A stretch of 64,000 nt of DNA from Burkholderia sp. 9120 (GTDB taxonomy: Bacteria; Pseudomonadota; Gammaproteobacteria; Burkholderiales; Burkholderiaceae): contig NZ_JQNA01000002.1 in the NCBI RefSeq assembly GCF_000745015.1, positions 3,906,001 to 3,970,000 on the forward strand, given 5' to 3'. Numbering within the stretch: position 1 is the stretch's first letter; each line of letters starts with the position of its first letter. Below, piece by piece: positions 17,149-25,943 of this stretch. The notes beneath the pieces are model-generated. The model saw only the letters and a program-made list of their open reading frames with translations, had not been told where the DNA came from and ran no database searches. The position numbers and the translations under genes were made by a program.

Positions 17149-18042
17149 TTAAGCGACCGGCTGGCCGATTTCGTGATTGGCCAGAATTTCGAGCGCGCGG
17201 ACCATCGCGGAGTGGTCCCACGCCTTGCCGCCGTGCGCCACGCAGGCGTTGAACAACGCCTGGCAGGTGGCGGTATTGGGCAGCGACACACCGAGCGCCT
17301 GCGCGGTCGAAAGCGCGAGGTTCAGATCCTTCTGGTGCAGTTCGATCCGGAAGCCCGGGTCGAAGCTGCGTTTGGTCATGCGTTCGCCGTGCACTTCGAG
17401 AATGCGCGACGACGCGAAGCCGCCCATCAGCGCTTCGCGCACGCGCGCCGGATCGACGCCGGCTTTCGAGGCGAGCAGCAGCGCTTCGCCGACGGCTTCG
17501 ATCGTTGCCGCGACGATCACCTGATTCGCCACCTTGCACACCTGGCCGGCGCCGACCGCGCCGATCAGCGTGACGTTCTTGCCCATCATGTCGAACAGCG
17601 GCTTGACGCTGTCGAAGCTCGCGCTTTCGCCGCCCACCATGATGGTCAGCGAGCCGGCCTTGGCGCCGACTTCGCCGCCCGACACCGGCGCGTCCAGATA
17701 GTCCGCGCCGCGCTCGCGCACGCAGGCCGCGAACTCGCGGGTGGCCATCGGCGAAATCGAGCTCATGTCGACCACGGTTTGTCCCGCGCGCAACGCGTCG
17801 GCGAGACCCTGTTCGCCGAACAGTACGCGTTCGACGTCCGGCGTATCCGGCACCATGATGAAAATCACGTCGGCCTGCGCGGCGACCGCGGCCGGGCTGT
17901 CACACGCGACGGCGCCGGCCTGGGCGAGATCGTCGGGCACGCCGCTGCGCGTGAAGGCGGCGAGTGGGACGCCGTTCTTGAGAAGGTTGGCGGCCATGGG
18001 CTTGCCCATGATGCCGAGTCCGATAAAGCCTGCTTTTTGCAT
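17149..18042 (-). CDS. garR: 2-hydroxy-3-oxopropionate (tartronate semialdehyde) reductase
   Basis: 297 aa, beta-hydroxyacid dehydrogenase family. NAD(P) motif GFIGLGIMGKPMA at the N-terminus, substrate motif DAPVSGGEVGA, and the catalytic Lys region GAGQVCKVANQ. It reduces tartronate semialdehyde to D-glycerate. ATG 18042 was preferred over 18063 because GGGAG precedes it. It lies 32 bp downstream of the GarL-type aldolase, which makes the semialdehyde, so the two form an operon. Glyoxylate-route reductases (GlxR) have the same signature, but the context supports GarR. Confidence 0.9.
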   Translation of the reverse strand: MQKAGFIGLGIMGKPMAANLLKNGVPLAAFTRSGVPDDLAQAGAVACDSPAAVAAQADVIFIMVPDTPDVERVLFGEQGLADALRAGQTVVDMSSISPMATREFAACVRERGADYLDAPVSGGEVGAKAGSLTIMVGGESASFDSVKPLFDMMGKNVTLIGAVGAGQVCKVANQVIVAATIEAVGEALLLASKAGVDPARVREALMGGFASSRILEVHGERMTKRSFDPGFRIELHQKDLNLALSTAQALGVSLPNTATCQALFNACVAHGGKAWDHSAMVRALEILANHEIGQPVA

Positions 18043-18074
18043 GGAGTGCTCCCAAGAGGTCATGGCGGCCGTGG

Positions 18075-18875
18075 TTATGCCTGGCCTGCCTGTTTCTGCA
18101 TGAAGTGGTGTTGAACCGTCTGCGCGGCGTTTTTCAGCAGCCCGATGTCCGCGCAGACCGCGATCACGCGGCAGCCCATCGCGAGATACCGTTCGGCGTC
18201 GGCCTGAGCCGGCGCGAGGATGCCGCTGGCTTTGCCCACGGCCTGCGCGCGTTCGAACACGTGCGCGATCGCCTGTTGCACGTCCGGATGGTTCGGGTTG
18301 CCGAGGTGGCCGTACGCGGCCGCGAGGTCGGACGGGCCGACGAACACGGCGTCGACGCCGTCGACCGCGAGAATCGCGTCGATCGCGTCGACGGCTTTGC
18401 GGCTTTCGATCTGCACGACGACGCAGACGTTGTCGTTGGCGATCTGGAAGTAGTCGGCCACGGTCGCGTAGCGATTGCCTCGCTGGCTCACCGACACGCC
18501 GCGAATGCCTTGCGGCGGATAACGCGTCGCGGCCACGGCGCGGGCCGCGTCGTCGGCGCTGTCGACGAACGGCACCAGGAAGTTCGAGAAGCCGCTGTCG
18601 AGCAGCCGTTTGATAAACACGCTGTCGTTAGCCGGCGGCCGCACGACCGGCGCGCTCGCGCTGTCCTTGAGCGCCATCAACTGGGGGATCAGCGTGAGGA
18701 CGTCGTTGGGCGCGTGTTCGGCGTCCAGCAGCATCCAGTCGAAACCGATAATGCCGAGCAATTCCGTGACGACCGGACTCGCCAGCGACGCCCAGCAGCC
18801 GATCAGGGTGTCGCCTGCGCGAACGGCGCGGCGGAAACTGTTAGGTAAGGCCTGGTAGGGCGCGACGGCGGGCAT
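18075..18875 (-). CDS. garL: HpcH/HpaI-family aldolase, 5-keto-4-deoxy-glucarate aldolase type
   Basis: 266 aa, TIM-barrel class II aldolase. Motifs are [15 protein letters not shown], metal-binding Glu in [11 protein letters not shown] and Asp in [10 protein letters not shown]. It probably cleaves 5-keto-4-deoxy-D-glucarate into pyruvate and tartronate semialdehyde. ATG 18875 follows CAGGAGATA; the frame is open 15 codons further. The garR gene is directly downstream. Promoter site B lies 89 bp upstream. Close relatives act on other 2-keto-3-deoxy acids, so the assignment rests partly on context. Confidence 0.87.
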   Translation of the reverse strand: MPAVAPYQALPNSFRRAVRAGDTLIGCWASLASPVVTELLGIIGFDWMLLDAEHAPNDVLTLIPQLMALKDSASAPVVRPPANDSVFIKRLLDSGFSNFLVPFVDSADDAARAVAATRYPPQGIRGVSVSQRGNRYATVADYFQIANDNVCVVVQIESRKAVDAIDAILAVDGVDAVFVGPSDLAAAYGHLGNPNHPDVQQAIAHVFERAQAVGKASGILAPAQADAERYLAMGCRVIAVCADIGLLKNAAQTVQHHFMQKQAGQA

Positions 18876-18963
18876 GGGATATCTCCTGAAACGGCGATGA
18901 ATCGGGCAAGCTCCGGCCAACGACCCGTCCAGTGAGCAGAACTCAGGCGATGCCGCTTGAGTT

Positions 18964-18977
18964 ATAGGTCGTCGTAT
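18964..18977. promoter_or_regulatory. Uronate-regulon operator candidate (site B)
   Basis: ATAGG-TCGT-CGTAT, one mismatch from a perfect inverted repeat, in the divergent region between garL and the semialdehyde dehydrogenase. It is the copy nearer to garL. Confidence 0.6.
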
Positions 18978-19081
18978 GTCTAAAAGCAGATTAGCATTGA
19001 GCCTCTATGTTGTAACGGCCACGTATACCCGAATTCGCCGGAGTAATGGTAGTTCCGGTTGCGTGCAACCCTCTCCATGTT

Positions 19082-19095
19082 GTAGGATAACTTAT
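19082..19095. promoter_or_regulatory. Uronate-regulon operator candidate (site C)
   Basis: GTAGG-ATAA-CTTAT preceded by TT, 30 bp upstream of the semialdehyde dehydrogenase ATG. Its first half contains TAGGAT, which could serve as the -10 element, so binding would block transcription. Confidence 0.55.
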
Positions 19096-19124
19096 ATCTA
19101 CGGCAGTCTTTTAAGGAAAGCGAA

Positions 19125-20708
19125 ATGTCCATTACCGGCGAAATGCTGATCGGTCGTCACGCCGTGCGCGGCGAGGAAAAGTCCCTGCATGCGTTCAATC
19201 CTGCCACGGGTGCCGACATCGCGGAGCCGGTTTTCGGCGGCGCTTCGGTGGCTGATGTCGGACGAGCCTGCGAACTCGCGCAACAGGCGTTCGAGCCGTA
19301 CCGGCATTTGCCGCTGACGGTACGCGCCGAGTTTCTCGAACGCATTGCCGACGGCATCACGGCGCTGGGCGACGCGCTGATCGAGCGCGCGCAGCAGGAG
19401 TCGGGGCTGCCGAAGGCGCGTCTCGAAGGCGAGCGCGGCCGCACGACGGGTCAGCTCAAGCTGTTCGCGCAAGTGGTGCGTGCCGGGCAATGGCTTGACG
19501 CAACGCTCGATTCGCCGTTGCCGGAGCGCAAGCCGCTGCCGCGCTCCGATCTGCGGATGCAAAAGATTGCGCTCGGCCCGGTCGCGGTGTTCGGCGCCAG
19601 CAATTTCCCGTTGGCGTTTTCGGTGGCGGGTGGTGATACCGCGGCGGCGCTCGCGGCCGGTTGCCCGGTGGTGGTGAAGGCGCATCCGGCGCATCTGGGC
19701 ACCTCGGAGATGGTCGGCCGGGTGATCCAGCGCGTCGCGCAGGACATGGAATTGCCCGAGGGCGTGTTCTCGCTGGTCGTCGGTGCGGGGAATGCGATCG
19801 GCGAAGCGCTGGTTGCGCATCCGGCGATCAAGGCCGTGGGCTTCACCGGTTCGCGCGCGGGCGGTGTGGCGCTGATGCGTATCGCGGCGGCGCGTGCGGA
19901 GCCGATTCCGGTCTACGCCGAAATGAGCAGCATCAACCCGGTGTTTCTGCTGTCGAACGCGCTGGCTGAGCGCGGCGAAAGCATCGCGCGTGGGTTTGTC
20001 GATTCGCTGGTGCTCGGCGCCGGGCAGTTTTGTACCAACCCGGGTCTGGCGATTGCCGTCGACGGCGACGCGCTCAAGAGTTTCGTCGCCACGGCGTCCA
20101 GCGCATTGAGCGGCAAGCCGGCGCAGACCATGCTCACGTCCGGCATTCATGCGGCTTATCAAGCAGGCGAAGGCAGGCTGGCGGGAACCCAGGGCGTGGA
20201 GGCCGTGGCGCATGGCGTCGACGCAACCGGCCCGACGCAGGCGTGCGCCGCGTTGTTCGTGACCGACGCGCAGACGTTCCTCGCCACCCCGGCGCTGGAA
20301 GACGAAGTGTTCGGACCCACCTCGACGATCGTGCGTTGCAAGGACGAGCAGGAAATGCTCGCCGTGGCCGAGCATGTGGAAGGACAACTGACGGCCACGT
20401 TGCAGATGGATCGCGCGGATCTCGCGGCGGCGCACAAGCTGGTGCCGATTCTGGAACGCAAGGCCGGGCGGATTCTGGTGAACGGTTTCCCGACCGGCGT
20501 CGAGGTCTCGCATGCCATGGTGCATGGCGGCCCGTTCCCGGCGACCTCGGATAGTCGCGCGACGTCGGTGGGCACGACGTCGATCGAACGATTCCTGCGG
20601 CCGGTGTGCTACCAGGATTTCCCGGCGGAATTGCTGCCTGAGGCATTGGCCGATGCGAATCCGCTGGATTTGTGGCGTCGCCGCGATGGGGAGATTACGC
20701 GGAGTTGA
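19125..20708 (+). CDS. 2-oxoglutarate (ketoglutarate) semialdehyde dehydrogenase
   Basis: 527 aa aldehyde dehydrogenase. Catalytic Cys303 is in GQFCTNPG, and general base Glu266 in [10 protein letters not shown]. The segments [20 protein letters not shown] and [11 protein letters not shown] are typical of the KGSADH branch. It oxidises 2,5-dioxopentanoate, the KdgD product, to 2-oxoglutarate with NAD(P)+. AAGGAAAG precedes the ATG. It is divergent from garL-garR with operator sites B and C between them, so both branches of keto-deoxy-glucarate breakdown share a control region. Confidence 0.93.
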   Translation: MSITGEMLIGRHAVRGEEKSLHAFNPATGADIAEPVFGGASVADVGRACELAQQAFEPYRHLPLTVRAEFLERIADGITALGDALIERAQQESGLPKARLEGERGRTTGQLKLFAQVVRAGQWLDATLDSPLPERKPLPRSDLRMQKIALGPVAVFGASNFPLAFSVAGGDTAAALAAGCPVVVKAHPAHLGTSEMVGRVIQRVAQDMELPEGVFSLVVGAGNAIGEALVAHPAIKAVGFTGSRAGGVALMRIAAARAEPIPVYAEMSSINPVFLLSNALAERGESIARGFVDSLVLGAGQFCTNPGLAIAVDGDALKSFVATASSALSGKPAQTMLTSGIHAAYQAGEGRLAGTQGVEAVAHGVDATGPTQACAALFVTDAQTFLATPALEDEVFGPTSTIVRCKDEQEMLAVAEHVEGQLTATLQMDRADLAAAHKLVPILERKAGRILVNGFPTGVEVSHAMVHGGPFPATSDSRATSVGTTSIERFLRPVCYQDFPAELLPEALADANPLDLWRRRDGEITRS

Positions 20709-20758
20709 GCAGTTGGCGTCGGTGTTCTTGCCGCGGTCTCCGCGGCAAGTCGCCGACG

Positions 20759-22120
20759 CTAGCGCGGTCGCCCCTTATCGATCCACGCCTGCGTTTTCGT
20801 CATTGGCATGCGATAGCGGGCGCAGTTGTACGCCTCGAGGTGCGCCAGTTCGGTGTTCAACATGGCGTTGAACGCCGCGCTATCGATCTGGGGAATCCCC
20901 GCCGCTTCGATCGCCTGAGCGAGCGTGGAACCGAAAAAAACGATCTGCCGGATCGCCTCGCCCAGGTGTTCGCGATAACGGGCCCGCAACGGGTCCGGCC
21001 CACCCATCGACTCGACAATGACCTGATATTTGTCGATCGAGCGGCGGTAGGTCCAGTCGAACAATTCGACCGCGAGCGACGCATCGAGCCGTTCGTAGAC
21101 GCCAAGCATCGCTAGCGCGTAGTCGGTTTGTTCCACGTCCAGAAACGACAGCGGCGCGCAGTTCGACAGCATGAGCGGCATGTTGGCGCTCAGGCGGCTG
21201 GTGCGCTTATTGCCGTCCACGAAGGGCTGCAGATACGCCAGGTTCACCCACAGAAAGAACGCGGCTTCGACCGGATTGTGAACGCGCGTTGCCTTGTCGA
21301 CGATTTGCCGAAGCATCTCTTCCAGCAGGTTGGGAACCTGAGAGGGCAGATACACCGAGCCGTGAATGTTGACGATCTTGCTGCGGATCGCGCCAAGATC
21401 CGCCGGGTCCTGCAACAGATCGCGCATCAGCAGACTCTGCAGATTGCGCACGACGGGCACGGTCATGCCCTCGGTGGGCACCGCGTCCACCATGAATTCG
21501 ATCGCTTCCTTGTGGTTCAGCAGCATGGTCGCGTCGCGGTCGTCGCTCTCGGAGCGGCCGCGTTCAAACAGTTCGCGGGTGTCCAGCCGGCTTTTGCGGT
21601 TCCCCTCCAACCGTGACGAGGACCAGGACAGGTCGATGAGCAATTGCTCCAGCACCTTGCGGGCATAGGTGCCGGCAGGTTGCTGATCCTTCGATTTGCC
21701 TTTTTCCTGAAGCTGCGCTGCCAGCGCCGCAGGGAGCAGGCTGCTCACGTTCGGCTGATAGCCGTCGACGAAAACGCGTTGATAGGAAACGGGCTTACGG
21801 GTGCCGAGGGGAGCGGACAGCGCAGCGACGAGTTCCGTGGACCGATAGCACCAGGCGGGTGAGTCTCGTGCCTCCTGCTGATCGTGCGCGATCGTGGGGG
21901 CGGGGGTGGAGCGGGGCGAAATCCGGTAGGTAACCGACCGGCCGGCCCCGTTCCGTTCGAGTACGCCCGTTGCGACGAGCCGTGCCAAGGCACGGTTCAC
22001 GGTGGGCCTGGGACGGTTCACCTGCGCCTGGATGGCGCCGGCGGAAACGCCCGTCGCGCCCGCTTCGAGTTCTCGCGCAATGTATTCGACGATGAGGTTC
22101 AAGGACGGCTGGGCGGGCAT
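20759..22120 (-). CDS. Fic-domain protein with N-terminal winged helix and variant catalytic motif
   Basis: 453 aa. Residues 1-70 form a winged helix-turn-helix (VSAGAIQAQVNRPRPTVNRAL). A Fic domain follows with an N-terminal inhibitory motif S168-xxx-E172-G (SSRLEGN) and the Fic loop QPFVDGNKRTSR, where Gln298 replaces the catalytic His of HPFxxGNGR. The loop otherwise keeps the phosphate-binding residues. Fic enzymes transfer AMP or similar groups; without the His this one may be inactive or work differently. Helix-turn-helix Fic proteins with Gln here form a known-looking subgroup. It has no strong ribosome site and sits behind a cluster of TGATAAG palindromes, suggesting self-regulation. 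It interrupts the uronate locus and appears unrelated to it. Confidence 0.88.
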   Translation of the reverse strand: MPAQPSLNLIVEYIARELEAGATGVSAGAIQAQVNRPRPTVNRALARLVATGVLERNGAGRSVTYRISPRSTPAPTIAHDQQEARDSPAWCYRSTELVAALSAPLGTRKPVSYQRVFVDGYQPNVSSLLPAALAAQLQEKGKSKDQQPAGTYARKVLEQLLIDLSWSSSRLEGNRKSRLDTRELFERGRSESDDRDATMLLNHKEAIEFMVDAVPTEGMTVPVVRNLQSLLMRDLLQDPADLGAIRSKIVNIHGSVYLPSQVPNLLEEMLRQIVDKATRVHNPVEAAFFLWVNLAYLQPFVDGNKRTSRLSANMPLMLSNCAPLSFLDVEQTDYALAMLGVYERLDASLAVELFDWTYRRSIDKYQVIVESMGGPDPLRARYREHLGEAIRQIVFFGSTLAQAIEAAGIPQIDSAAFNAMLNTELAHLEAYNCARYRMPMTKTQAWIDKGRPR

Positions 22121-22133
22121 GACGATGTGTAGG

Positions 22134-22240
22134 TGATAAGCTTATCAATATCTTATCACTTGAGTGATAAGAAAAGTTAATCTTGATAAGATATGCATAA
22201 TCCTATCACTTGAGTGATGAGATTAATTCTGAGTGATAGG
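22134..22240. promoter_or_regulatory. Cluster of TGATAAG/CTTATCA palindromes upstream of the Fic gene
   Basis: Perfect palindrome TGATAAGCTTATCA at 22134-22147; inverted repeats CTTATCACT-TG-AGTGATAAG at 22152-22171 and CCTATCACT-TG-AGTGATGAG at 22202-22221, exactly 50 bp apart; and a half copy TGAGTGATAGG at 22230-22240. The DNA is strikingly AT-rich for this genome. Probably the operator array for the winged-helix Fic protein. Confidence 0.7.
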
Positions 22241-22345
22241 ATTACGGGCAACCTTATCAACATCTTGATGTGATTTTGAGAAGCGTTGCTTGCGGGCCAC
22301 CTTACGCGATCAAGCGACACCCCACACCGCCCGCCAAAACAAAAA

Positions 22346-22381
22346 GCCCGTGATTTCGTTGTCGAAATCACGGGCTTTTTT
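22346..22381. terminator. Bidirectional rho-independent terminator
   Basis: Thirteen-base perfect arms GCCCGTGATTTCG / CGAAATCACGGGC with a TTGT loop, A-rich on the left and followed by six T. It ends the FadR-family regulator transcript from the minus strand and shields the Fic promoter. Confidence 0.95.
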
Positions 22382-22411
22382 ATCACCACCAGAGCCGCCA
22401 GAGCGAACGCC

Positions 22412-23155
22412 TCAGCTATTCGCCTCAGCCGTCTCATTTGCCCGTCGCAGCCGCTCGCGGCTGTTCGACAGATGCATACGCATTGCCGCGCGCGCGCCTT
22501 CCGCGTCGTGCCGGGTGATTGCTTCGAGAATGCTCTCGTGTTCGAGATTGACCAGCGACAGATACGCGTCCGGTTCCGCGCGAGCAATGCCCGCCGAGTC
22601 GAGGCGGTTGCGCGGAATCAGCGCGCTGCCCATCTGCGTCAGGATGTCGACGAAGTAGCGGTTGCCGGTGGCGCGTGCCACCGAGATATGAAACTGCAAG
22701 TCGGCGTCGACGCTATCCAACCCGTTGTGACGCGTGGCCTCGATTGCGTCGAGCGCGGTGCGCATGCGAGCGAGGTCGTCCGGTTTGGCGCGTTGCGCGG
22801 CCAGTCCGGCGCATTCCGTTTCCAGGCTGATACGCAGCTCCAGAATCGACAATACGTCGCGCAACGTCGTGGCGGGCACCATGTCGATGCCCAGCTTTTC
22901 GCGCTGCGGCTCCAGCACGAAGCTGCCGATACCGTGACGCGTTTCGATGACCTTGCCCGCCTGCAGGCGGGAAATCGCCTCGCGAATCACGGTGCGGCTC
23001 ACGCTCAGCGTGACCATCAACTGCGATTCGGTCGGCAGTTTGTCGCCGGGCTTCAAGGCGTTGGACGCGATCTGCTCGGTGACGTAGCTGACGACGAACT
23101 CGGCCAGATTGCGAGCGCGTCGCGGCGGTGCCGCGGATGCCAGTGGTGTAGCCAT
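22412..23155 (-). CDS. FadR-subfamily GntR regulator of the uronate/aldarate locus
   Basis: 247 aa. N-terminal winged helix with GDKLPTESQLMVTLSVSRTV and REAISRLQAGKVIETRHGIGSF, then an all-helical FCD effector domain (ELRISLETECAGLAAQ, DLQFHISVARATGN, HESILEAITRHDAEGA) that often binds a metal and an organic acid. It lies amid galacturonate and galactarate genes and is the only FadR-family gene there. A FadR-family regulator of such regulons is known as GguR from comparative work (from memory). I infer that it binds the (A/G)TA(C/G)G-N4-CGTA(C/T) sites. It ends at a strong terminator. Confidence 0.88.
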   Translation of the reverse strand: MATPLASAAPPRRARNLAEFVVSYVTEQIASNALKPGDKLPTESQLMVTLSVSRTVIREAISRLQAGKVIETRHGIGSFVLEPQREKLGIDMVPATTLRDVLSILELRISLETECAGLAAQRAKPDDLARMRTALDAIEATRHNGLDSVDADLQFHISVARATGNRYFVDILTQMGSALIPRNRLDSAGIARAEPDAYLSLVNLEHESILEAITRHDAEGARAAMRMHLSNSRERLRRANETAEANS

Positions 23156-23192
23156 CGAAAACGCCCCTTAAATCAGATAGTTGCAGATACTT

Positions 23193-23222
23193 GTACGTCT
23201 CATTATACCGTCGTCTGACGAC
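23193..23222. promoter_or_regulatory. Possible autoregulatory site of the FadR-family regulator
   Basis: A half-match to the regulon motif (TTGTACG, 23191-23197) is followed by the perfect palindrome GTCGTC-T-GACGAC at 23210-23222, 38-67 bp upstream of the regulator start. The match to the other sites is incomplete. Confidence 0.4.
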
Positions 23223-23353
23223 TGATTATATAAACACCAGATCATTTTCGGAATCGCCGCCATCACCGCCGTCGAAGCTCGCTTTTTCAAGCCTGGCGGG
23301 GCGGCGGCGCGTATGACGCCGCCGCCGTGGAAGTACGATAACCGCCCGCCAGG

Positions 23354-24703
23354 CTAGCCCGGGCTCAACTCGACTCGCCGGATATCTTTCACGATCACCA
23401 GATAGCTGAACACGGTCAGCAGCGCATTCACGCCGACGAACACCAGCGCGCCGTTGAACGAGCCGGTCGTCGCCACGAGGTAGCCGATCACGATCGGCGT
23501 GACGATGCCCGCCACGTTGCCGAACATATTGAAGATCGCGCCCGACAGCCCGAGCGCTTCCTTCGGCGACGTATCCGCGACGACTGCCCAGCCGAGCGCG
23601 CCGATGCCTTTGCCGAAGAACGCGAGCGACATCAGCGCGACGACGATCCAGTCGGTCGACACATAGTTACAGCCGATGATGCACACCGACAGCAGCATGC
23701 CGCCCACAATCGGCACCTTGCGCGCGACGGTCAGCGAATGGCCGCGGCGGATCAGCCCGTCCGACAGAATGCCGCCGAGCACGCCGCCGGAGAAACCGCA
23801 GATCGCCGGCAACGACGCGACCAGACCCGCATGCAGAATCGTCATGCCGCGCGCCTGCACGAGGTAGATCGGAAACCACGTCAGGAAGAAGTAGGTCAGC
23901 ACGTTGATGCAGTACTGCGCGAGATACACGCCAAGCAGCATGCGGTTGCTGAGCAGTTGACGCACCAGGAACCAGCCGCCGGCCTGGGCGAGATCGTCGG
24001 GCCGGGTTTTTTTGTGGCCGTTCACCACGCCGCCGCCTTGTTCGATGTAGTCGAGTTCGGCGCGCGACACGCGCGGATGGTCGGCCGGGTTCTTCATCAC
24101 CTTCAGCCACGTGAGGGCGAGCAGCAGCCCGGTCACGCCCATCACGAGATACACCATGTGCCAGCCGAAGGCGTGGGTGAGCCACGCCATCAGCGGCGTG
24201 AACACGACCGCCGCGAAGTATTGCGCCGAATTGAAAATAGCCGACGCCGTGCCGCGTTCCGTGGTGGGGAACCAGCTCGCCACCACCTTCGCATTGGCCG
24301 GAAACGCCGGCGATTCCGCCACGCCCATCGCGAAGCGCAGCACGAACAGCGCGGTAATGGCGGCGGCCGCGCTGCCCAGCAAGCCGATCGTGCCTTGCAG
24401 CAGCGTGAAGAGCGACCAGAAGAAAATGCTCGCCGCGTAGACGCGCCGTGCGCCGAAGCGATCCAGCAGCCAGCCGGCCGGCAGTTGCGACAGCACATAG
24501 GCCCAACTGAACGCGGAGAAGATGTAACCCATCCGGATCGCGTCGAGGCCGAACTCGCCGCGCATCGCCGAGCCGGTGATCGACAGCGTCGCGCGGTCCG
24601 CGTAGTTGAAGGTGGTGATCAGAAAGATCAGCAGCAGGATCGCGTAGCGGACCTTCGTGCGTTTCGCGGCGTGGGCGGAACTCGCCATCCGGCTCATTTC
24701 CAT
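23354..24703 (-). CDS. gudP: MFS transporter for galactarate/glucarate (GudP/GarP-like)
   Basis: 449 aa, 12 membrane helices. It closely resembles E. coli GarP/GudP by memory: TTFNYADRATLSITG, MGYIFSAFSWAYVLSQLPAG, ERGTASAIFNSAQYF and FFLTWFPIYLVQARGM. It imports aldarates by proton symport. ATG 24703 was preferred over 24709 because AGGAG would abut the latter. It lies downstream of kdgD on the same strand with a terminator-like hairpin in between. Confidence 0.92.
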   Translation of the reverse strand: MEMSRMASSAHAAKRTKVRYAILLLIFLITTFNYADRATLSITGSAMRGEFGLDAIRMGYIFSAFSWAYVLSQLPAGWLLDRFGARRVYAASIFFWSLFTLLQGTIGLLGSAAAAITALFVLRFAMGVAESPAFPANAKVVASWFPTTERGTASAIFNSAQYFAAVVFTPLMAWLTHAFGWHMVYLVMGVTGLLLALTWLKVMKNPADHPRVSRAELDYIEQGGGVVNGHKKTRPDDLAQAGGWFLVRQLLSNRMLLGVYLAQYCINVLTYFFLTWFPIYLVQARGMTILHAGLVASLPAICGFSGGVLGGILSDGLIRRGHSLTVARKVPIVGGMLLSVCIIGCNYVSTDWIVVALMSLAFFGKGIGALGWAVVADTSPKEALGLSGAIFNMFGNVAGIVTPIVIGYLVATTGSFNGALVFVGVNALLTVFSYLVIVKDIRRVELSPG

Positions 24704-24754
24704 CGTCATCTCCTGAATCGTTATGCGGGCGGCGCGCTGCCGCGCTATGAAAAA

Positions 24755-24781
24755 CGCCCGGCGACGTTACCGTCCCGGGCG
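24755..24781 (-). terminator. Terminator-like hairpin between kdgD and gudP
   Basis: Read on the minus strand: CGCCCGG, a 13-base loop region, CCGGGCG, then TTTTT. It can end or attenuate the kdgD transcript before gudP. Confidence 0.7.
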
Positions 24782-24810
24782 CTTCTGGCAATCGACAATC
24801 AAGCGCGCAA

Positions 24811-25728
24811 TTACTGCGGGCCGAGCGTCTTGATCAGCGCGTCGAGCTTCGCCATTTCTTCTTCGTTCAGATCGGTCAGCGGTGCGCGCACCGGGCCGGC
24901 GCTGTGGCCGACGAGCTTCGCGCCCGCCTTCACAATGCTGACCGCGTAACCCGCGCGACGGTTGCGGATCGCCAGATACGGCAGGAAGAATTCGTCGATC
25001 AGCTTGCCGACGGTTGCGTGATCGTCCGTGGCGATCGCGCGGTAGAAGTCCATCGCGGTCTTCGGAATGAAGTTGAACACCGCCGACGAATACACCGGCA
25101 CGCCCAGCGCCTTATAGGCCGCCGCATAGACTTCGGCGGTCGGCAGGCCGCCGAGGTACGAGAAACGGTCGCCCAGACGGCGGCGGATCGTCACCATGTT
25201 TTCGATCTCGCCCACGCCGTCCTTGAAGCCGATCAGGTTCGGGCAGCGCTCGGCCAGCCCTTCCAGCATGTCGGCGTTAAGCTTGGAGTTGGCGCGGTTG
25301 TAAATGATCACGCCCATGTTCGGCACGGACTTGCAGACCTCTTCGGCGTGCGCGGCGATGCCTTCCTGGCAGGCTTCGGTCAGGTAGTGCGGCATCAGCA
25401 GAACGCCGTTCGCGCCGTGACGTTCGGCTTCTTTCGCGTAAGCGATCGCGACGCGCGTCGGGCCGCCCGCGCCGGCCAGGATCGGCACCTTGCCTTTGCA
25501 GACTTCGGCGGCGGTGCGCACCACGTTCGAGTAATCGTCGTGCGTGAGCGAGAAGAATTCACCCGTGCCGCCGGCCACGAACAGCGCCGACGCGCCGTAC
25601 GGCGCGAGCCATTCGAGGCGCTCGGCATAGGTGTCGGCGCGGAAATCGCCTTGTTCGTCGAAGTCGGTGACGGGGAAGGAGAGAAGGCCTTCCGAAACGA
25701 TCTGCTTGAGTTCCTGCGGTGTCGTCAT
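24811..25728 (-). CDS. kdgD: 5-dehydro-4-deoxyglucarate dehydratase (decarboxylating)
   Basis: 305 aa, DHDPS/NAL aldolase family. Schiff-base Lys169 in [10 protein letters not shown], the Tyr in [11 protein letters not shown], and [17 protein letters not shown] are typical of KdgD. It dehydrates and decarboxylates 5-dehydro-4-deoxy-D-glucarate to 2,5-dioxopentanoate, CO2 and water. The start is ATG 25728, with only a weak GGAT site. It is divergent from garD, which makes its substrate, with operators E and F between them. Confidence 0.95.
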   Translation of the reverse strand: MTTPQELKQIVSEGLLSFPVTDFDEQGDFRADTYAERLEWLAPYGASALFVAGGTGEFFSLTHDDYSNVVRTAAEVCKGKVPILAGAGGPTRVAIAYAKEAERHGANGVLLMPHYLTEACQEGIAAHAEEVCKSVPNMGVIIYNRANSKLNADMLEGLAERCPNLIGFKDGVGEIENMVTIRRRLGDRFSYLGGLPTAEVYAAAYKALGVPVYSSAVFNFIPKTAMDFYRAIATDDHATVGKLIDEFFLPYLAIRNRRAGYAVSIVKAGAKLVGHSAGPVRAPLTDLNEEEMAKLDALIKTLGPQ

Positions 25729-25782
25729 GATGAGTATCCAGGGCGGCGGTGTGAGGTTGATGTGTCGAAATGGAGATTTCTT

Positions 25783-25796
25783 ATACGTCATCGTAC
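25783..25796. promoter_or_regulatory. Uronate-regulon operator candidate (site E)
   Basis: ATACG-TCAT-CGTAC followed by AAC, 55 bp upstream of kdgD. Near-perfect copy of the regulon motif. Confidence 0.65.
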
Positions 25797-25884
25797 AACA
25801 ACAAATCGTCTAACTCAACGGGGTTTTCGCGGCATAATGCACGCCATAGGGTAAATACGGAACATCCACGCAATCTTTCATGTT

Positions 25885-25898
25885 GTAGGATGACGTAT
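25885..25898. promoter_or_regulatory. Uronate-regulon operator candidate (site F)
   Basis: GTAGG-ATGA-CGTAT preceded by TT, 46 bp upstream of garD. It shares CATGTTGTAGGAT with the site upstream of the semialdehyde dehydrogenase gene (site C). Confidence 0.65.
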
Positions 25899-25943
25899 GA
25901 ATAGCTGGCGCAGTGCGCGTGCAGCGCCATGAGGATCGATGCA

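Noticed and set aside
22286..23218. Long plus-strand frame opposite the FadR-family regulator
   Set aside because: It mirrors the regulator gene and is rich in Arg/His/Gln as expected of the reverse strand of a high-GC gene.
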